Assembly (NCBI GenBank): GCA_965206775.1 | Contig: CBDBKU010000003.1 | Coordinates: forward strand, 3,038,001-3,102,000 | Length of the DNA stretch: 64,000 nt | From: VXMF01 sp965206775 | GTDB taxonomy: Bacteria > Acidobacteriota > Terriglobia > Bryobacterales > UBA6623 | Direction of reading: 5' to 3' | Shown: positions 61,504-64,000 of the stretch, in pieces | Position numbering within the stretch: the first letter of the stretch is position 1 | Layout: every line of letters starts with the position of its first letter | The notes under the pieces: generated by a model | What the model was told of the DNA's origin: nothing | The model's input: the letters and a program-made list of their open reading frames with translations, nothing else | Databases searched by the model: none | Position numbers and translations under genes: made by a program

Positions 61504-63033
61504 ATGCAGAAATCCGTCTCCCTCGCGCTGCTGTTCGTCGGCCTTTCGGCCGGCCAGTCAACCGACTTCCCCATCAATCTCCGGCAAGGCATCATGGCGG
61601 GCGAAGTCGGCGATGACTCGGTCATCTTGCAGTCGCGCCTGACATCCTCCAACCCTCGACAGGACCCGCGCTGGGAGGGGATCCGAGGCACGGGCGGTTG
61701 GGCGCGGTTCGAAATCGCCGACAACGAGAACTTCGGCGGCGGCGGGATGACAGATTGGATCGAGGCAACACCGTACTCGGACTTCATCGTCAAACACAAG
61801 GTCGAAGGCTTGAGGCCTGCCACTCGCTACCACTACCGGCTGCACTACGGACCCGAGAAAGACGGCACCCGCCAGTCGGCCGCCGCGACGTTCCGCACAC
61901 TAGCCGGGAGCGAAATTGCCGCTCCGTACAGCTTTGTCGTCGTGACGGGGATGAACTACTCGTTCTTCCACTACACGGGAAGCAACCGGGTCGGCCCTTA
62001 CGACGGTCCGGACAAGGAACTCGGCTACCCTGCCCTCGCATCAATCCTCAAGCTGCGCCCCGACTTCTTTGTCGGGACAGGCGATAACGTCTACTACGAC
62101 CATCCGGGCCATCGCGGGCGCGCTCAGACGCGTCACGAGATGCGCAAGAAGCACCACGAGCAGTACTCGCAGCCGCGTTTTCTGGATCTCTTCCAGAGAG
62201 TCGCGAGCTACTGGATGAAGGATGATCACGACCACCGGTTCGACGACTCGGATGCGGTCAACGCGGTGCGTATCCGCGCTCCGAAGCAGCTCGACTACTA
62301 TCCGCGCACGAATATCCACGAAGGCGAATCAGGGTCTGGATTCCTTCCGTCCCACGAACTGGGCATCCAAGTGTTCCAAGAGCAGCTGCCGGTCGTCGAT
62401 CCTTCGGAACCCGATGCAGTCACGTACAGAACCCATCGAGTCAGCCGCGACTTGCAGGTGTGGCTAGTCGAAGGACGCGACTACCGAAGCCCGCTAGACC
62501 AGCCCGACGGGCCGCGCAAGACCATTTGGGGCCAGAAGCAGAAGGCTTGGCTGATGAAGACGCTCGAGGACAGCGACGCCACGTTCAAGCTGCTGCTCTC
62601 GGCGACGCCCATGGTAGGTCCCGACTCGAGCAGCAAGCGCGACAACCACACGAATCTGAACGGCTACCGTCACGAAGGCGACGAGTTCTTCAACTGGCTC
62701 GCAGACAGCGGCATCACGGGGAACGAGTTCTTCGTCGCGTGCGGGGACCGCCACTGGCAATACCACTCCATCCGGCCCGATGGCTACGAGGAATTCTCTT
62801 CCGGCGCGCTTGTGGACGCCAACGCCATCCTAGGGAGCTTCCCGGGCGACGAAGACACCACCGATCCCGACGGCAGGATCAAGCAGCCCTTCCATTCTCC
62901 GGAAGCAAGCGGAGGCTTTCTGATGATTTCGGTCGTTCCTGACGGGTCGTCGGCAAGAGCCGAATTCCGGTTCTACGACGAGCAGGGCAAGCTGCTCCAC
63001 GAACACGCGAAGACGCGTGCGGCGCTCCGCTAA
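61504..63033 (+). CDS. PhoD-like phosphodiesterase/alkaline phosphatase
   Basis: A 509-residue exported metallophosphoesterase of the PhoD type. The signal peptide is short (MQKSVSLALLFVGLSAGQS). The N-terminal beta domain (about 25-130; QGIMAGEVGDDSVILQSRL, PATRYHYRLHYG) has a fibronectin-like fold as in PhoD. The catalytic part has FFVGTGDNVYYDHPG, YWMKDDHDHRFDDSD and FFVACGDRHWQYHSI, with metal-binding Asp, Asn and His residues in the family order. Substrates of PhoD enzymes are phosphodiesters such as teichoic acids or phospholipids. A weak ribosome-binding site (AGGTG) lies 9 nt before ATG 61504. It converges on the GntP gene after 30 nt. Confidence 0.88.
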   Translation: MQKSVSLALLFVGLSAGQSTDFPINLRQGIMAGEVGDDSVILQSRLTSSNPRQDPRWEGIRGTGGWARFEIADNENFGGGGMTDWIEATPYSDFIVKHKVEGLRPATRYHYRLHYGPEKDGTRQSAAATFRTLAGSEIAAPYSFVVVTGMNYSFFHYTGSNRVGPYDGPDKELGYPALASILKLRPDFFVGTGDNVYYDHPGHRGRAQTRHEMRKKHHEQYSQPRFLDLFQRVASYWMKDDHDHRFDDSDAVNAVRIRAPKQLDYYPRTNIHEGESGSGFLPSHELGIQVFQEQLPVVDPSEPDAVTYRTHRVSRDLQVWLVEGRDYRSPLDQPDGPRKTIWGQKQKAWLMKTLEDSDATFKLLLSATPMVGPDSSSKRDNHTNLNGYRHEGDEFFNWLADSGITGNEFFVACGDRHWQYHSIRPDGYEEFSSGALVDANAILGSFPGDEDTTDPDGRIKQPFHSPEASGGFLMISVVPDGSSARAEFRFYDEQGKLLHEHAKTRAALR

Positions 63034-63063
63034 CCTCTGCCGGAAGGGCAGGCGCCCGCTCGT

Positions 63064-64000
63064 TCACTGCATCGGGAAGAACACAGATCCAAGGTAGGAG
63101 GCCAGCAGGCCCGCGCCTCCTAGCGCGAACAGCGAGACCGTCTTCGTCTTGAGAGCCTCGACCTCCGTCAGCCCGGTCATCGTCTTGAAGACCCAGAAGC
63201 CCGAATCGTTCATCCAGCCTCCGACGATCGAACCGGCCCCGATGGCCGTCAGGATGTAGACCGCGTGGTGGCCCGGCGGGTGCGCGATGATGAGCGGGGC
63301 GAGAATCTCGGAAGTCGTGATCATGGCGGTGGTCGCAGAGCCCTGGGCGATGCGGAAGAGCATCGCGATGCCGAAGCCGAGCAGCATCAGCGAGAGGCCG
63401 AACTCCTGGGCGTAGTCGCCCAGGACGGTTCCGACCTCGGCCTTGACGAGCATGCGACCGAATGCGCCGCCACCAGCCGTGATCAAAATGATGAGGCCGG
63501 CACTCTTGATCGCTTCCTCGGTAGGCTTGGCCAGTTCCCGCAGGGACATGCCCTTGTGCGAGGCAAGCAGCCAGAGCCCCGCCGCGGCAGCAAGGACAAG
63601 CGCCAAGTTGGGATTCCCGAGAAATGCCGTCACGCCAGCGAGGGCACTCCCCGCGAAGAACGTGTTCGTGACGGTGTTGGCCGTTATCAGGATGACTGGG
63701 ATCGCGATCGGCATCAGCGAAACAAAGAACCCGGGAAGTTCGCTCTCGGGGCGGTGTGCAACTTCCTCGAGTTCCTTCAAAGTGAGGCCCGGGGCCTCCC
63801 TGATCGGAATGTTGAGCTTCCTGTCGATCCACCACGCGTAGGCCCAGCAAGCGAGCGCAGAGGGAATCGCTACCATCAGGCCGACGATGATCACCACGCC
63901 CAAATCGATGCTCAGAGTCTCGGCCATTGCCAGAGGCCCGGGGGTGGGCGGCACGAAGATGTGCGTTGTCACTCCGCCCGCTCCGATCGCCAGCGTGTAG
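63064..64000 (-). CDS. GntP-family gluconate:H+ symporter, 5' end outside the window
   Basis: Partial gene; the reading frame is open to the right edge. From an internal Met at 63972 302 residues are visible, and full GntP proteins have about 440-450. Motifs: THIFVPPTPGPLAMAETL, NTVTNTFFAGSALAGVTAFLGNPNLALVLA, SAGLIILITAGGGAFGRML, LRIAQGSATTAMITTSEILAPL and GSIVGGWMNDSGFWVFKTMTGL. These match the GntP/DsdX/gluconate permease family. About eight helices are visible. It would import gluconate or a similar sugar acid, in line with the KdgK-like kinase at 21.5 kb. Confidence 0.92.
   Translation of the reverse strand, partial: YTLAIGAGGVTTHIFVPPTPGPLAMAETLSIDLGVVIIVGLMVAIPSALACWAYAWWIDRKLNIPIREAPGLTLKELEEVAHRPESELPGFFVSLMPIAIPVILITANTVTNTFFAGSALAGVTAFLGNPNLALVLAAAAGLWLLASHKGMSLRELAKPTEEAIKSAGLIILITAGGGAFGRMLVKAEVGTVLGDYAQEFGLSLMLLGFGIAMLFRIAQGSATTAMITTSEILAPLIIAHPPGHHAVYILTAIGAGSIVGGWMNDSGFWVFKTMTGLTEVEALKTKTVSLFALGGAGLLASYLGSVFFPMQ

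Noticed and set aside
1..64000. tRNA, rRNA, CRISPR array or replication origin
   Set aside because: No GTTCGAATC-type tRNA arm with a matching stem, no direct repeat array and no rRNA-like stretch was recognised; a tRNAscan or Infernal run would be decisive.

Overview
This window is high-GC DNA (roughly 60% or more by eye, not counted) from a Gram-negative-type bacterium. The evidence for an outer membrane is an LpxD gene, several lipoprotein signals, LPS-type glycosyltransferases and many Sec/Tat-exported proteins. Two families typical of Planctomycetota, Verrucomicrobiota and Acidobacteriota are present next to each other: a PSCyt1-DUF1549-DUF1553 protein and a DUF1501 protein. A coaBC-uracil-DNA glycosylase pair, an NtrY/NtrX pair and a methanol/ethanol-type quinoprotein also occur. 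An acidobacterial (Solibacter/Bryobacter-like) or PVC-type host is my best inference, but no rRNA or marker gene here settles it.

Layout. 0-6.1 kb: four translationally coupled or closely spaced sulfatases of different subfamilies. 6.2-6.5 kb: a decayed old-yellow-enzyme fragment. 6.5-13.7 kb (minus): an apparent operon of two class III CoA-transferases, a single-chain biotin-dependent acyl-CoA carboxylase, a small membrane protein and a triple helix-hairpin-helix protein; an MFS carrier diverges from it. 15-17.6 kb: an orphan RecF-like ATPase and SufE. 17.7-22.5 kb: a secreted FG-GAP propeller, a MatB-like acyl-CoA synthetase and a KdgK-like sugar acid kinase. 23-27.7 kb: two more sulfatases among remnants of DUF4160 and DUF2442 genes. 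27.9-33 kb: UDG, coaBC, a transposase remnant, uvrB and a small DUF4258-like gene. 33-37.6 kb: the PSD1-type protein and a broken DUF1501 gene. 37.9-46.8 kb: a third CoA-transferase, NtrY/NtrX, a MATE exporter and a Kelch-sodium symporter fusion. 47.8-53.1 kb (minus): an AT-richer secreted unknown, a quinoprotein dehydrogenase with its dihaem cytochrome c, a PQQ-like propeller and UbiX. 53.2-56 kb: a nucleoside deoxyribosyltransferase-like gene, a DCC-family protein and a seventh sulfatase. 56.5-61 kb: nitronate monooxygenase, two glycosyltransferases, prepilin peptidase and lpxD. 61.5-64 kb: a PhoD-like phosphatase and a GntP permease cut by the window edge.

How it fits together. Seven exported sulfatases, sugar-acid-type carriers (MFS, GntP, Kelch-SSS) and a 2-keto-3-deoxygluconate-type kinase suggest a scavenger of sulfated, uronic-acid-containing glycans. 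No glycoside hydrolase, polysaccharide lyase or sulfatase-maturing enzyme was recognised here, so those must lie elsewhere. The most novel-looking unit is the CoA-transferase pair plus carboxylase: one transferase has Gln where the catalytic Asp should be, while its partner keeps the Asp. That pattern suggests a heteromeric transferase feeding an uncharacterised acyl-CoA carboxylation route. The window also holds many gene fossils (OYE, DUF4160, DUF2442, transposase, DUF1501), so it looks like a remodelled accessory region punctuated by housekeeping genes.
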